Shown: one piece after another, positions 8,716-17,496 of the stretch | Layout: the number at the start of each line of letters is the position of its first letter | Position numbering within the stretch: position 1 is the first letter of the stretch | Assembly: GCF_937926365.1 (NCBI RefSeq) | Contig: NZ_CALAOH010000076.1 | Coordinates: forward strand, 1-17,875 | DNA from: an uncultured Azohydromonas sp. | Lineage (GTDB): Bacteria; Pseudomonadota; Gammaproteobacteria; Burkholderiales; Burkholderiaceae_C | Reading direction: 5' to 3' | Length of the DNA stretch: 17,875 nucleotides | Translations under genes and position numbers: made by a program | Notes under the pieces: generated by a model | What the model saw: the letters and a program-made list of their open reading frames with translations, nothing else | Told to the model about the DNA's origin: nothing | Databases searched by the model: none

Positions 8716-11700
8716 CACCGGCACGGCCGGCAACGACCGGCTGTTCCTGCTCGACGGCAACGACACCGTCAGCGCCGGCGCCGGCAACGACGTGGTTCAC
8801 GCCACCTTCGGCAACGACAGCGTGGACGGCGGCCTGGGCAGCGACACGCTCTACGGCGGCTTCGGCAACGACACCCTCGTCGGCGGCGCGGCCGACGGCA
8901 GCGTGGACCAGCTCCACGGCGAGGCGGGCAACGACCTGCTGCGCGGCGTGGGCCGCATCAATGCCGACGGGGGCGCGGGCGCGGACACGATTCTGTCCGG
9001 CACGGGCGACGACACGCTCAGCGGCGGCGACGGCCAGGACAGCCTGTCGGGCGGCGCCGGCAACGACTACCTCATGGGCGGCGAGCAGGACGACCGGCTC
9101 GACGGCGGCAGCGGGCGCGACTACCTCAGCGGCGACGGCGGCGACGACCGCCTCTGGGCCGGCGTGAGCAAGGTCGTCTTCGGCGCCACGCGCAACGACG
9201 TCAGCTACACCGTCATCGCTACCGACACCGCGGGCGACTACCTCCACGGCGGCGCCAACAACGACACCCTGATCAGCGGCGCGGGCAACGACACGCTCGA
9301 CGGCGGCGAGGGCCAGCTCGTGGCCTTCGCCAGCGGCGGCGACGACCAGATCGTCACCAGCGCGTACTACAACAGCAGCGGCCACTACGTGGACGCCGGC
9401 GCCGGCAACGACAGCATCAACGTCGGCGGCTCCTCCACCATCTTCGGCGGCGATGGCGACGACCGCATCGTGCTGCACGACGACGGCAACAAGGTGAACG
9501 CCGGCGCGGGCAACGACCTGGTGGACCTGGAGGAGTGGAGCAGCAGCCATGCCTCCGGCGTGATCACGCTGGGCAGCGGCGCCGACCTGGTGGAGCTGTC
9601 GCTGCGCGCCTACGAAGCCGGGCGCGTGCCGGCGCGCATCACCGACTTCTCGGTGGCCGACGGCGACCGGCTGGACCTCACCAGCGTGCTGGGCCGGCTG
9701 CAGGAGCTGGGCTTCGACATGCGCAACCCCTTCACCGGCCGCTGGCTGCGCCTGGCGCCCACGAGCACCGGCAGCACGCTGGTGCAGGCGGACCTCAGCG
9801 GCCCGGCCAACGGCGCCCAGTGGGTCAGCATCGCGCGGCTCGACGGCGTGCTGCCCGGGGCGCTGGACCAGGCCAGCTTCGTGTACGACCTGGACCCGCA
9901 GGGCGACACGGCCGCCCGCACGTCCAGCGGCAGCACCGGCCACGACACCCTCGTGGGCGCCGACGGCGCCGACAGCCTCTCGGGCTCCAGCGGCAACGAC
10001 CTGCTCGACGGCGCCTTCGGCGGCCATGACACGCTGCGCGGCGGCGAGGGCAACGACACGCTGTTCGGCTTCACCGGCAACGACCTGCTCGATGCCGGCG
10101 GCGGCGACGACGTGGTCCTGGGCGGCTTCGGCAACGACACGATCCTCGGCGGCGAGGGCAACGACCAGGGCTGGTACGGCCAGACCTACAAGGGCCGCTA
10201 CTACAGCGTGAGCGGTCTCCATGGCGAGTGGGGCCGGGACTCCATCGACGGCGGCAATGGCGACGACTACCTTGACGGCGGCAGCGGCAACGACACGCTG
10301 CTCGGCGGCGGCGGCAACGACTACATCAACGCCAACAACGCGCCCGCCAACGGCGACACCACCGACAACGACTCTGCCAGGGGCGGCGACGGCAACGACT
10401 ACCTCGTCGGTGGCAGCGGCAACGACACGCTGCGCGGCGACGCGGGCAACGACCAGCTCGTCTACACCGGCGCCTGGAGTGGCGGCAGCGCCGCGCTCAT
10501 CGACGGCGGCGCCGACGACGACAACGTCCACGTCAGCTACGCCGGGGCCAGCACGGTGCTGGGCGGCACGGGCAACGACACCATCAGCTTGAGCTACGAC
10601 AGCACCGGCGTGAAGGTGGACGGCGGCACGGGCGACGACTCCATCTGGGCCGCGAGCTGGGAGCACGACGCGGCCACCCTCACCGGCGGCGCGGGCAACG
10701 ACACCCTCGTGGTGGGCGGCGACGCGCTGGTGATCGACGCCGGCAGCGGCGCCGACCTGATCGACCTGGCCTACAGCCACAACGCCTCCGGGCGCATCAC
10801 CACCGGCGCCGACGCCGACGTGGTCAAGCTCTCGGTGCAGACGCTGGAGAACGGCCACAAGTCCAGCGTCATCACCGACTTCACCCCCGGCGCCGGCGGC
10901 GACAAGCTCGACCTCTCGCCCGTGCTGGGCCGCCTGGCGCAGCTCGGCTTCAACTATGCCGACCCCTTCGCCGGCGGCTGGCTGCGGCTGCGGACCGCCA
11001 GCAACGGCACCGACACCGTGCTGCAGGTGGACCTCAGCGGCCGGGCCAACGGCGCCCAGTGGCTGACGCTGGCGACGCTGCAGGGCGTGCTGCCGTCGGC
11101 GCTGGACCTCAGCGCCAACTTCATCCCGCCCCTGGGCGGCGGCGGCGTGCTCATCACCGGCACCGACGCCGCCGAGTCCTTCAGCGACACGCTGCCCGAA
11201 GGGGGGCCCAACACCACGCTGGGCAACGACACCGTGCACGGCGGCGGCGGCAACGACCTGCTCGACGGCAGCAGCGGCGGCGCCGACCGGCTCTACGGCG
11301 ACGCGGGCAACGACACGCTCTTCGGCTTCAGCGACGACGACCTGCTCGACGCCGGCGCGGACCACGACGTGGCTTTCGGCGGCTTCGGCAATGACACCCT
11401 CCTGGGCGGCGACGGCGACGACCAGTCGGGCTACTACGAGGTCTACAAGGGCCGCGGCTACGCCGGCACGGGCCTCCACGGCGAGGAGGGCAACGACCTC
11501 GTCGACGGCGGCGCGGGCAACGACTACCTCGACGGCGGCAGCGGCGACGACACGCTGCTGGGCGGCACGGGCGACGACTACATCAACGCCAACACCGCGC
11601 CCGCCAACGGTGACACCACCGACAACGACTCCGTCAGGGGCGGCAACGGCAACGACTACCTTTACGGCGGCAACGGCAACGACACCCTGCGCGGCGACGC

Positions 11701-14700
11701 GGGCAACGACCAGCTCGTCTACACCGGCGCCTGGAGTGGCGGCAGCGCCGCGCTCATCGACGGCGGCGCCGACGACGACAACGTCCACGTCAGCTACGCC
11801 GGGGCCAGCACGGTGCTGGGCGGCACGGGCAACGACACCATCAGCTTCAGCTACGACAGCAGCGGCATGACGGTGGACGCCGGGGATGGCGCCGACAGCA
11901 TCTGGGCCGCGAGCTGGGAGCATGACGGGGCCACCCTCATCGGCGGCGCGGGCAACGACACCTTCGTGGTGAGCGGCGACGCGCTGGTGATCGACGCCGG
12001 CAGCGGTGCCGACTTCATCGACCTGGCCTACGGCGACAACGCCGCCGGGCACATCACCACCGGCGCCGGCACGGACACGGTGCGGCTGTCGCTGCGGGCG
12101 TTGGAGTACGGCTACCACGGCGCCAGCGTCATCACCGACTTCACCCCCGGCGCCGGCGGCGACAGGCTCGACCTCTCGCCCGTGCTGGGCCGCCTGGCCG
12201 AGCAGGGCTACGACTACGTCAACCCCTTCACCGGCGGCTGGTTGCAGCTCGCCGCGTCGGACACCGGCACCGACACGCTGCTGCGGGTCAAGCACGCCGA
12301 GTCCGGCGGCACGCCCCAGTGGCGCACCCTGGCCGTGCTGCTCAACACCAGCCCGCTGGCCTTCACCGCGGCCAACTTCGTGGACGACATCTCGCCCACG
12401 GGCTTCGCCCTGGGCCAGACGATCACGGGCACCGCCAAGGCCGACTCCCTGGCCGGCGCCGACGGCCACGACAGCGTCTCCGGCGGCGACGGCAACGACC
12501 TGCTCGACGGCGCCTTCGGCGGCCACGACACGCTGCGCGGCGGCGAGGGCAACGACACGCTGTTCGGCTTCACCGGCAACGACCTGCTCGATGCCGGCGG
12601 CGGCGACGACGTGGTCCTGGGCGGCTTCGGCAACGACACGATCCTGGGCGGCACGGGCAACGACAACGCCGGCTACTACCAGACCTACAAGGGCCGCGGC
12701 TACGGCGTCAGCGGCCTCCACGGCGAGGCCGGCAACGACTCCATCGACGGCGGCGACGGTGACGACCACCTCGACGGCGGCACCGGCAACGACACGCTGC
12801 TCGGCGGCGGCGGCAACGACTCCATCAACGCCAACGCCGCGCCCGCCAACGGCGACGCCACCGACAACGACTCCGCCAGCGGCGGCGATGGCAACGACTA
12901 CCTCGCCGGTGGCAGCGGCAACGACACGCTGCGCGGTGACGCGGGCAACGACTACCTCAGCTACACCGGCGACTGGAACAGCGGCAGCGCCGCGCTCATC
13001 GACGGCGGCGCCGACCACGACTACATCAGCGTCAGCCTCGCCGGGGCCAGCACGGTGCTGGGCGGCGCGGGCAACGACACCATCAGCTTCACCTACGCCA
13101 GCAACGGCATGACGGTGGACGCGGGGGAGGGCGCCGACAGCATCTGGGCCGCGAGCTGGGAGCACGACGCGGCCACCCTCATCGGCGGCGCGGGCAACGA
13201 CACCCTCGTGGTGGGCGGCGACGCGCTGGTGATCGACGCCGGCAGCGGTGCCGACTTCATCGACCTGGCCTACGGCGACAACGCCGCCGGGCTCATCACC
13301 ACCGGCAGCGGCGCCGACGTGGTGCGGCTGTCGGTGCGCAGCCTGGAGTACGGGCATGCGGCCAGCGTCATCACGGACCTCACCACCGGCACCGGCACCA
13401 GTGCCGACAAGCTGGACATCTCGCCGGTGCTGGGCCGGCTGTGGGAGCTGGGCTACGACTACGGCAACCCCTTCACCAGCCAATGGCTGCGGCTGCGGGT
13501 CCAGGGCACCGACACGCTGCTGCAGGTGGACCTCAGCGGCCCGGGCAACGGCGCGCAGTGGACCACCCTGGCGCAGCTGCGCAACACCGTGTTCCCCGTG
13601 TCCGGCAACACCCGCCTCGTTGCGGCCAATTTCGTGGACCTCATCGCCCCCACGGGCAATACCAAGGTGGTCAACGACGCTGGCACCATCACGCCCGACA
13701 CGCTCGTCGGCAACGATGCCAACGACAGCCTCGGCGGCGCGGGCGACAACGACCTGCTCGACGGCGGCTTCGGCGGCCGGGACACGCTGCGCGGCGGCGA
13801 GGGCAGCGACACGCTCTTCGGCTTCAGCGGCAACGACCTGCTCGACGCCGGCCTGGGCAACGACGTGGTCTTCGGCGGCTTCGGCAACGACACCCTCCTC
13901 GGCGGCGCGGGCGACGACAACGTCGGCTACTACCAGACCTACAAGGGCCGCTCCTACGGTGCCTCGGGCTTGCACGGCGAGGAAGGCAACGACTCCATCG
14001 ACGGCGGCGATGGCGACGACCACCTCGTCGGTGGCAGCGGCAACGACACGCTGCTGGGCGGCGCTGGCAACGACGTCCTCGACGCCAACAGCACGCCCGG
14101 CCGCGGCGACCTCACCGACCACGACTCGGTCAGCGGCGGCGACGGCGCGGACAACCTCTACGGCGGCAATGGCAACGACACGCTGCTCGGCGGCGTCGGC
14201 AACGACCACCTCAACTTCTCCGGCGCCTGGGACGTCAGCTTCGCCGCGCTGGTGGACGGCGGCGACGACAACGACACCATCAACCTCAGCCACGCCGGGC
14301 GCAGCACGGTACTGGGTGGCGCGGGCGACGACGTCATCTCGCTCACCTACGGCAGCACCGGCCTGATGGTGGACGGCGGCGACGGCGACGACAGCATCTG
14401 GGCCGCGAGCTGGGAGCACGACACCGCCACCCTCATCGGCGGCCTGGGCAACGACACCATCGTGGCCGCCGGCGACGCGCTGGCGATCGACGCCGGCGCG
14501 GGCAACGACCTGATCGACCTGGCCTACAGCCACAACGCCTCGGGCCGCATCACCACCGGCGCCGGCGCCGACGTGATCACGCTCTCGCCGCAGAGCGTGC
14601 GCTACGGCCATGCCGCGCCGCTGATCCTGGACTTCACGCCCGGCGCCGGCGGCGACCGCTTCGACCTCGCGCCGCTGCTGTCCAGCCTGGGCCTGTCCTC

Positions 14701-16102
14701 GTCCAGCGACCCCTTCGCCAGCGGCCACCTGCGCCTGACCGCCTCGGGCACCCACACCCTGATCGAGGCCGATGCCGATGGCAGCGCCAACGGCGCGAGC
14801 TTCCTGGCGCTGGCGACGCTGCAGAAGGTGGCGCCCTCGGCGCTGACCGCGGCCAACTTCGTGCAGGCGCTCACGCCGAAGGTGAGCGCCAACGCGTCCG
14901 CGCCGACGGCACAGAACGACAAGACGGTGGTGCTCCTGGAAGACGCCAGCTCCACCGCGCTGGGCCTGAGCAAGCCCACCGACCCCGACGGCGGCACGCC
15001 CGTGATCCGCGTCGAGGCGCTGCCTTACTACGGCACGGTCAAGCTGTCCAACGGCGTCAGCGTGGCGGTGGACCAGGTGCTGACCGCGACGCAGCTCACC
15101 GGGCTGCGTTTCACGCCCTGGGCCGACGCCAACGGCGACCTGGGCACCTTCCGCTACACCGTGGCCGACAACGACGGCAGCGTGATCGCGCGGCTGGTGC
15201 AGTTCCAGGCCACGCCGGTCAACGACGCGCCCACGCTCAGCCTGGGCGAGTTCACCTACGTGGACAGCGGCCAGCAGTCCTTCACCCTGGACCTGGACGA
15301 CTACGCCCACGATCTGGAAACCGACGGCCAGCTCAGCTTCGCCGTGTCGTCCGCCGGCGGCCAGCCGCTGCCGGCCTGGCTGAGCTATGACGCGGCCACG
15401 CACGTGCTCTCGGGCAGCGCGCCCTATGCCACCACCACGACCTGGAGCGTGCAGGTCCAGGTCACCGACCCGCAGGGCCTCGCCACCACGGGCAGCTTCA
15501 CGCTCAAGCCGGCCGGCTACGACAGCCAGTACGGCACCAGCGGCGTCGACACGCTGCTGGGCAGCTCGGGCAACGACAACCTCCACGGCTACGCGGGCGC
15601 CGACCGGCTCGAAGGCCGCGTCGGCGACGACGTCCTCAACGGCTACGAGGGCGCCGACAAGCTCTACGGCCAGGAGGGCAACGACTGGCTGGACGGCGGC
15701 ACGGGTGACGATGCGCTCTCCGGGAGCCTGGGCGACGACACCCTGATCGGCGGTGACGGGATGGATACGCTCAGCGGCGGCAGCGGCCGGGACGCGTTCC
15801 GCTTCACCGAGGCGCCCAACGCCGCCACCAACGTGGACACCCTCAACGGCTTCCTCGCCGCCGACGACCGGCTGGAGTTCAGCGGCGCGGTCTTCGCGGC
15901 GCTGGGGCCTTACGGTGCGTTGGCGTCCGGCGCCTTCGTGAAGGGCACGGCGGCGAAGGACGCCGGCGACCGGCTGATCTACGACCAGGCGGGCGGGCTG
16001 CTGTACTACGACGTCGACGGCACCGGTGCCGCGGCGCAGACGCTGGTGGCCAAGCTCACGCCCGGCACCGCGCTGTCGGCGGCGGACCTGTTCGTGGTGT
16101 GA
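7889..16102 (+). CDS. Giant modular RTX calcium-binding exoprotein
   Basis: This 2737-residue acidic protein has no visible cysteine and no N-terminal signal peptide, as expected for a type I secretion substrate that folds outside the cell on binding calcium. Six units with DF-motifs at residues 161, 586, 997, 1417, 1830 and 2248 each combine GGxGxDxxx nonapeptides with a domain resembling the type I target domain. Units 3-6 (from residues 705, 1124, 1538 and 1956) are close copies. Then come a tandem/VCBS-like cadherin domain (about 2345-2445), a dystroglycan-type cadherin-like domain (about 2446-2548), a last RTX block (about 2551-2640) and a serralysin-like C-terminus ending DLFVV. No enzyme domain is recognised, so an adhesin or matrix/surface-layer role is most likely. 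No SD is clear before ATG 7889. No ABC/MFP/TolC exporter is adjacent. Confidence 0.92.
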   Translation: MPTYYGSNTPETLAGGAGGDTLYGYDGADTLYGGGAGDYIDDRSSGNVIYGDRYATAPQERADAGNDTILAGLGNKVFAGGGNDAVMADGSSTIDGGLGADTITSLGGTNVVYGGLGADLIRANGTIHTDDNDAATALEGGDRVVLSYADRVAHGIYDVRDFKPGAGGDVLSLHELFADLAPAGYDGLNPLIDQDRFKLDGTRTVQSAAGVLGGASWLRLRQSGSDLLVEVDATGGLDGSVYATVAVLRGVGLAQLTAQNFDPPFRLDGVVMHASVTGTAGNDRLFLLDGNDTVSAGAGNDVVHATFGNDSVDGGLGSDTLYGGFGNDTLVGGAADGSVDQLHGEAGNDLLRGVGRINADGGAGADTILSGTGDDTLSGGDGQDSLSGGAGNDYLMGGEQDDRLDGGSGRDYLSGDGGDDRLWAGVSKVVFGATRNDVSYTVIATDTAGDYLHGGANNDTLISGAGNDTLDGGEGQLVAFASGGDDQIVTSAYYNSSGHYVDAGAGNDSINVGGSSTIFGGDGDDRIVLHDDGNKVNAGAGNDLVDLEEWSSSHASGVITLGSGADLVELSLRAYEAGRVPARITDFSVADGDRLDLTSVLGRLQELGFDMRNPFTGRWLRLAPTSTGSTLVQADLSGPANGAQWVSIARLDGVLPGALDQASFVYDLDPQGDTAARTSSGSTGHDTLVGADGADSLSGSSGNDLLDGAFGGHDTLRGGEGNDTLFGFTGNDLLDAGGGDDVVLGGFGNDTILGGEGNDQGWYGQTYKGRYYSVSGLHGEWGRDSIDGGNGDDYLDGGSGNDTLLGGGGNDYINANNAPANGDTTDNDSARGGDGNDYLVGGSGNDTLRGDAGNDQLVYTGAWSGGSAALIDGGADDDNVHVSYAGASTVLGGTGNDTISLSYDSTGVKVDGGTGDDSIWAASWEHDAATLTGGAGNDTLVVGGDALVIDAGSGADLIDLAYSHNASGRITTGADADVVKLSVQTLENGHKSSVITDFTPGAGGDKLDLSPVLGRLAQLGFNYADPFAGGWLRLRTASNGTDTVLQVDLSGRANGAQWLTLATLQGVLPSALDLSANFIPPLGGGGVLITGTDAAESFSDTLPEGGPNTTLGNDTVHGGGGNDLLDGSSGGADRLYGDAGNDTLFGFSDDDLLDAGADHDVAFGGFGNDTLLGGDGDDQSGYYEVYKGRGYAGTGLHGEEGNDLVDGGAGNDYLDGGSGDDTLLGGTGDDYINANTAPANGDTTDNDSVRGGNGNDYLYGGNGNDTLRGDAGNDQLVYTGAWSGGSAALIDGGADDDNVHVSYAGASTVLGGTGNDTISFSYDSSGMTVDAGDGADSIWAASWEHDGATLIGGAGNDTFVVSGDALVIDAGSGADFIDLAYGDNAAGHITTGAGTDTVRLSLRALEYGYHGASVITDFTPGAGGDRLDLSPVLGRLAEQGYDYVNPFTGGWLQLAASDTGTDTLLRVKHAESGGTPQWRTLAVLLNTSPLAFTAANFVDDISPTGFALGQTITGTAKADSLAGADGHDSVSGGDGNDLLDGAFGGHDTLRGGEGNDTLFGFTGNDLLDAGGGDDVVLGGFGNDTILGGTGNDNAGYYQTYKGRGYGVSGLHGEAGNDSIDGGDGDDHLDGGTGNDTLLGGGGNDSINANAAPANGDATDNDSASGGDGNDYLAGGSGNDTLRGDAGNDYLSYTGDWNSGSAALIDGGADHDYISVSLAGASTVLGGAGNDTISFTYASNGMTVDAGEGADSIWAASWEHDAATLIGGAGNDTLVVGGDALVIDAGSGADFIDLAYGDNAAGLITTGSGADVVRLSVRSLEYGHAASVITDLTTGTGTSADKLDISPVLGRLWELGYDYGNPFTSQWLRLRVQGTDTLLQVDLSGPGNGAQWTTLAQLRNTVFPVSGNTRLVAANFVDLIAPTGNTKVVNDAGTITPDTLVGNDANDSLGGAGDNDLLDGGFGGRDTLRGGEGSDTLFGFSGNDLLDAGLGNDVVFGGFGNDTLLGGAGDDNVGYYQTYKGRSYGASGLHGEEGNDSIDGGDGDDHLVGGSGNDTLLGGAGNDVLDANSTPGRGDLTDHDSVSGGDGADNLYGGNGNDTLLGGVGNDHLNFSGAWDVSFAALVDGGDDNDTINLSHAGRSTVLGGAGDDVISLTYGSTGLMVDGGDGDDSIWAASWEHDTATLIGGLGNDTIVAAGDALAIDAGAGNDLIDLAYSHNASGRITTGAGADVITLSPQSVRYGHAAPLILDFTPGAGGDRFDLAPLLSSLGLSSSSDPFASGHLRLTASGTHTLIEADADGSANGASFLALATLQKVAPSALTAANFVQALTPKVSANASAPTAQNDKTVVLLEDASSTALGLSKPTDPDGGTPVIRVEALPYYGTVKLSNGVSVAVDQVLTATQLTGLRFTPWADANGDLGTFRYTVADNDGSVIARLVQFQATPVNDAPTLSLGEFTYVDSGQQSFTLDLDDYAHDLETDGQLSFAVSSAGGQPLPAWLSYDAATHVLSGSAPYATTTTWSVQVQVTDPQGLATTGSFTLKPAGYDSQYGTSGVDTLLGSSGNDNLHGYAGADRLEGRVGDDVLNGYEGADKLYGQEGNDWLDGGTGDDALSGSLGDDTLIGGDGMDTLSGGSGRDAFRFTEAPNAATNVDTLNGFLAADDRLEFSGAVFAALGPYGALASGAFVKGTAAKDAGDRLIYDQAGGLLYYDVDGTGAAAQTLVAKLTPGTALSAADLFVV
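8716..10000 (+). repeat. RTX unit 2
   Basis: The nonapeptide block is followed by a target-like domain with ITDF at about 9641 and LDLTSVLGRLQELGFD. That domain resembles those of units 3-6 more than that of unit 1. The stretch carries unit-2-specific segments (about 9160-9230 and 9360-9410) that interrupt the nonapeptides. Confidence 0.7.
10001..11257 (+). repeat. RTX unit 3 (repeat A)
   Basis: The first of four DNA-level repeats, period 1257 bases to the next. It contains the aromatic insert QTYKGRYY (about 10180-10205), the segment SIWAASWEHD (10640-10669) and a target-like domain from 10877. Confidence 0.85.
11258..12499 (+). repeat. RTX unit 4 (repeat B)
   Basis: The second repeat, period 1242 bases. 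It shares a 161-base exact block with repeat A (11687-11847 against 10430-10590) and a 78-base exact block with repeat C (11973-12050 against 13215-13292). The target-like domain starts at about 12137. Confidence 0.85.
12500..13753 (+). repeat. RTX unit 5 (repeat C)
   Basis: The third repeat, period 1254 bases. Its first 150 or so bases are almost identical to repeat A (one difference, at 12526 against 10027, before 12646). The target-like domain has a small insertion, ITDLTTGTGTSADKLDI, at about 13371. Confidence 0.85.
13754..14880 (+). repeat. RTX unit 6 (repeat D)
   Basis: The fourth and last repeat. It is the most diverged of the four, but keeps YKGR (about 13945), SIWAASWEHD (about 14393-14422) and a target-like domain from 14630. 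It shares a 35-base exact block with A (14507-14541 against 10754-10788). Confidence 0.85.
14920..15520 (+). other. Two cadherin-like domains within RTX protein
   Basis: The first segment (about 14920-15225) has APTAQNDKTVVLLED, a DPDGGTP turn and FRYTVADNDGSV, the pattern of VCBS/tandem-type cadherin-like domains. The second (about 15219-15515) starts VNDAPTLSLG and has LPAWLSYDAATHVLSGSAP and VQVTDPQGL, the pattern of dystroglycan-type cadherin-like domains. Both types commonly occur in extracellular adhesins. Confidence 0.75.
15540..16102 (+). other. Terminal RTX block and serralysin-like secretion tail
   Basis: About nine nonapeptides (15540-15790) precede a segment with DAFRF, NGFLAADDRLEFSG, DRLIYDQAGGLLYYDVDGTG and the final ADLFVV. 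These are hallmarks of the serralysin-type C-terminal region that carries the uncleaved type I secretion signal. It differs in type from the six internal target-like domains. Confidence 0.8.
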
Positions 16103-16123
16103 GCGGGGCGCGGTGGCTGGGGC

Positions 16124-17341
16124 TCAGCCCCCGTGCATCGCGGCCCACGCCGCGTGCAGCCGCGCCACGCCTTCGCGCAGCTTGTCCGGCGTCTCGGTGG
16201 TGAAGCTTAGGCGCAGGCGGTCGCGCGGCGCGGCCTCGGCGTAGAAGGCGTCACCGGGCACGAAGGCCATGCCCTGCTCCAGCGCCAGGGGCAGCAGCGC
16301 GCGCGTGTCGGTGCCGTCGGTGAAGCGCGCCCACACGAACATGCCGCCCTCGGGCTCGCGGAACTCCAGCGCGGCGCCGAAGGCCTCGCGCAGCGCCGCG
16401 CACAGCGCGCGGCGGCGCTCGCGGTAGGCGGCGCGCACGCGTGCCAGGTGCGGCTCCAGCCGGCCGCTGTCCAGGTAGCGCGCGGCGATCTCCTGCGTGA
16501 AGGAGGGCGTGTGCAGGTCCATGGCCTGCTTCACGCGCGCCGCGCCTTCGGCCAGCGGCCGCGGCAGGATCAGCCAGCCCAGGCGCAGCCCCGGCGCCAC
16601 CGCCTTGGACAGCGTGGAAGTGCGCCCGCACCAGTCGCGCGCGCCGGGGATGTCCTGCGCCAGCGCCGCCAGTCCCGGCAGTTCCTGGCCCTCGGTGCGC
16701 AGCACGCCGTAGGGGTCGTCCTCCAGCACCAGCACCCCGTGGCGCGCCGCCCACTGCAGCAGCCACCGGCGCCGGCGCAGCGACAGCGTGGCGCCGGAGG
16801 GGTTGGCGAAGGGCGTGACCAGGTAGACGAGCTTGGGCTTGCGCGGCAGCTGCATCGTCTCCAGCGCCTCGACGCGGGCGCCTTCCTCGTCCTCCTCCAG
16901 CCCGATGCAGCGCGCGCCGGCCAAGGTGAAGGTCTGGAGCGCGGCGAGGTAGCCGGGGCGCTGCATCACCACCACGTCGCCCTCGTCCAGCAGCAGCCGC
17001 GCCACGATGTCCAGCGCCTGCTGCGAGCCGGTGGTGACCAGCAGCGAGCGCCCGGCCAGCGACAGCCCGGCCGCGCGCTCGCGCGCTTCCAGCGCGGCGC
17101 GCAGCGCGGGCTGGCCCTCGGTGAGGCCGTACTGCAGCGCGGCGGCGGGCGACTGTTCCAGCACGGCCTGGGTGGCGGCGCGCACGCCGTCCACGTCGAA
17201 CAGCTCCGGGGCGGGCAGGCCGCCGGCCAGGGAGATCACCCGGGCCTGCTGCGCGGCGCGCAGCAGCTCGCGCACGTCGGAGCTGCGCAGCGAGGCGGCA
17301 TGGGTGGACAGGGCGTAGGCGGGGGCGGCTTGGTGGCTCAT
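16124..17341 (-). CDS. PLP-dependent class I/II aminotransferase
   Basis: This 405-residue fold-type I aminotransferase resembles the LysN/aromatic-aminotransferase and MocR-effector branch. It moves an amino group between an amino acid and a 2-oxo acid; the substrate is not determined. Visible features are the N-terminal SLAGGLPAPELF, TTGSQQALD (phosphate contact), RPGY (Y131), TPFANPSG (N180, usually PxxxNPTG), LEDDPYG (D209 and Y211), the Schiff-base Lys K246 in STLSKAVAPGLRLGW, and a carboxylate-binding Arg in RLRLSFTTE. Length is normal and all key residues are present. The ATG at 17341 has no clear ribosome binding site. It is convergent with the RTX gene (21 bases between stops) and divergent from a GntR/MocR-type regulator, the usual arrangement of a regulator and its target. 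Confidence 0.9.
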   Translation of the reverse strand: MSHQAAPAYALSTHAASLRSSDVRELLRAAQQARVISLAGGLPAPELFDVDGVRAATQAVLEQSPAAALQYGLTEGQPALRAALEARERAAGLSLAGRSLLVTTGSQQALDIVARLLLDEGDVVVMQRPGYLAALQTFTLAGARCIGLEEDEEGARVEALETMQLPRKPKLVYLVTPFANPSGATLSLRRRRWLLQWAARHGVLVLEDDPYGVLRTEGQELPGLAALAQDIPGARDWCGRTSTLSKAVAPGLRLGWLILPRPLAEGAARVKQAMDLHTPSFTQEIAARYLDSGRLEPHLARVRAAYRERRRALCAALREAFGAALEFREPEGGMFVWARFTDGTDTRALLPLALEQGMAFVPGDAFYAEAAPRDRLRLSFTTETPDKLREGVARLHAAWAAMHGG

Positions 17342-17496
17342 GGCGTTGCGGTGTGGAAGAGGCTTGCGGTCGGGCCTGGAAGGCTAGGGCGGGCGCGCCG
17401 GGCTGTCCCGGTACGGTGGCCGCAACGGCCGGACGCACTGTTTGGCGCGAGGACCGCAACAGTTGGGCGAGGGCGGCGTGATTGAATCGATGGACA

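Noticed and set aside
7889..14880. Regularly spaced short repeats as a possible CRISPR array or satellite DNA
   Set aside because: The 27-base periodicity is the GGxGxDxxx nonapeptide code in one continuous reading frame. There are no constant repeat/variable spacer pairs.
7844..15586. A 2580-codon open frame on the minus strand, opposite the RTX gene
   Set aside because: It is low-complexity (Val/Ala/Gly/His-rich), has no recognisable domain and mirrors the repeat structure of the sense gene. It stays open because GC-rich nonapeptide codons contain no antisense stop codons in that frame.
16115..16135. A terminator after the RTX gene at the GGGGCTCAGCCCC palindrome
   Set aside because: The palindrome leaves almost no loop, has no T-tract on either strand and overlaps the aminotransferase stop codon.
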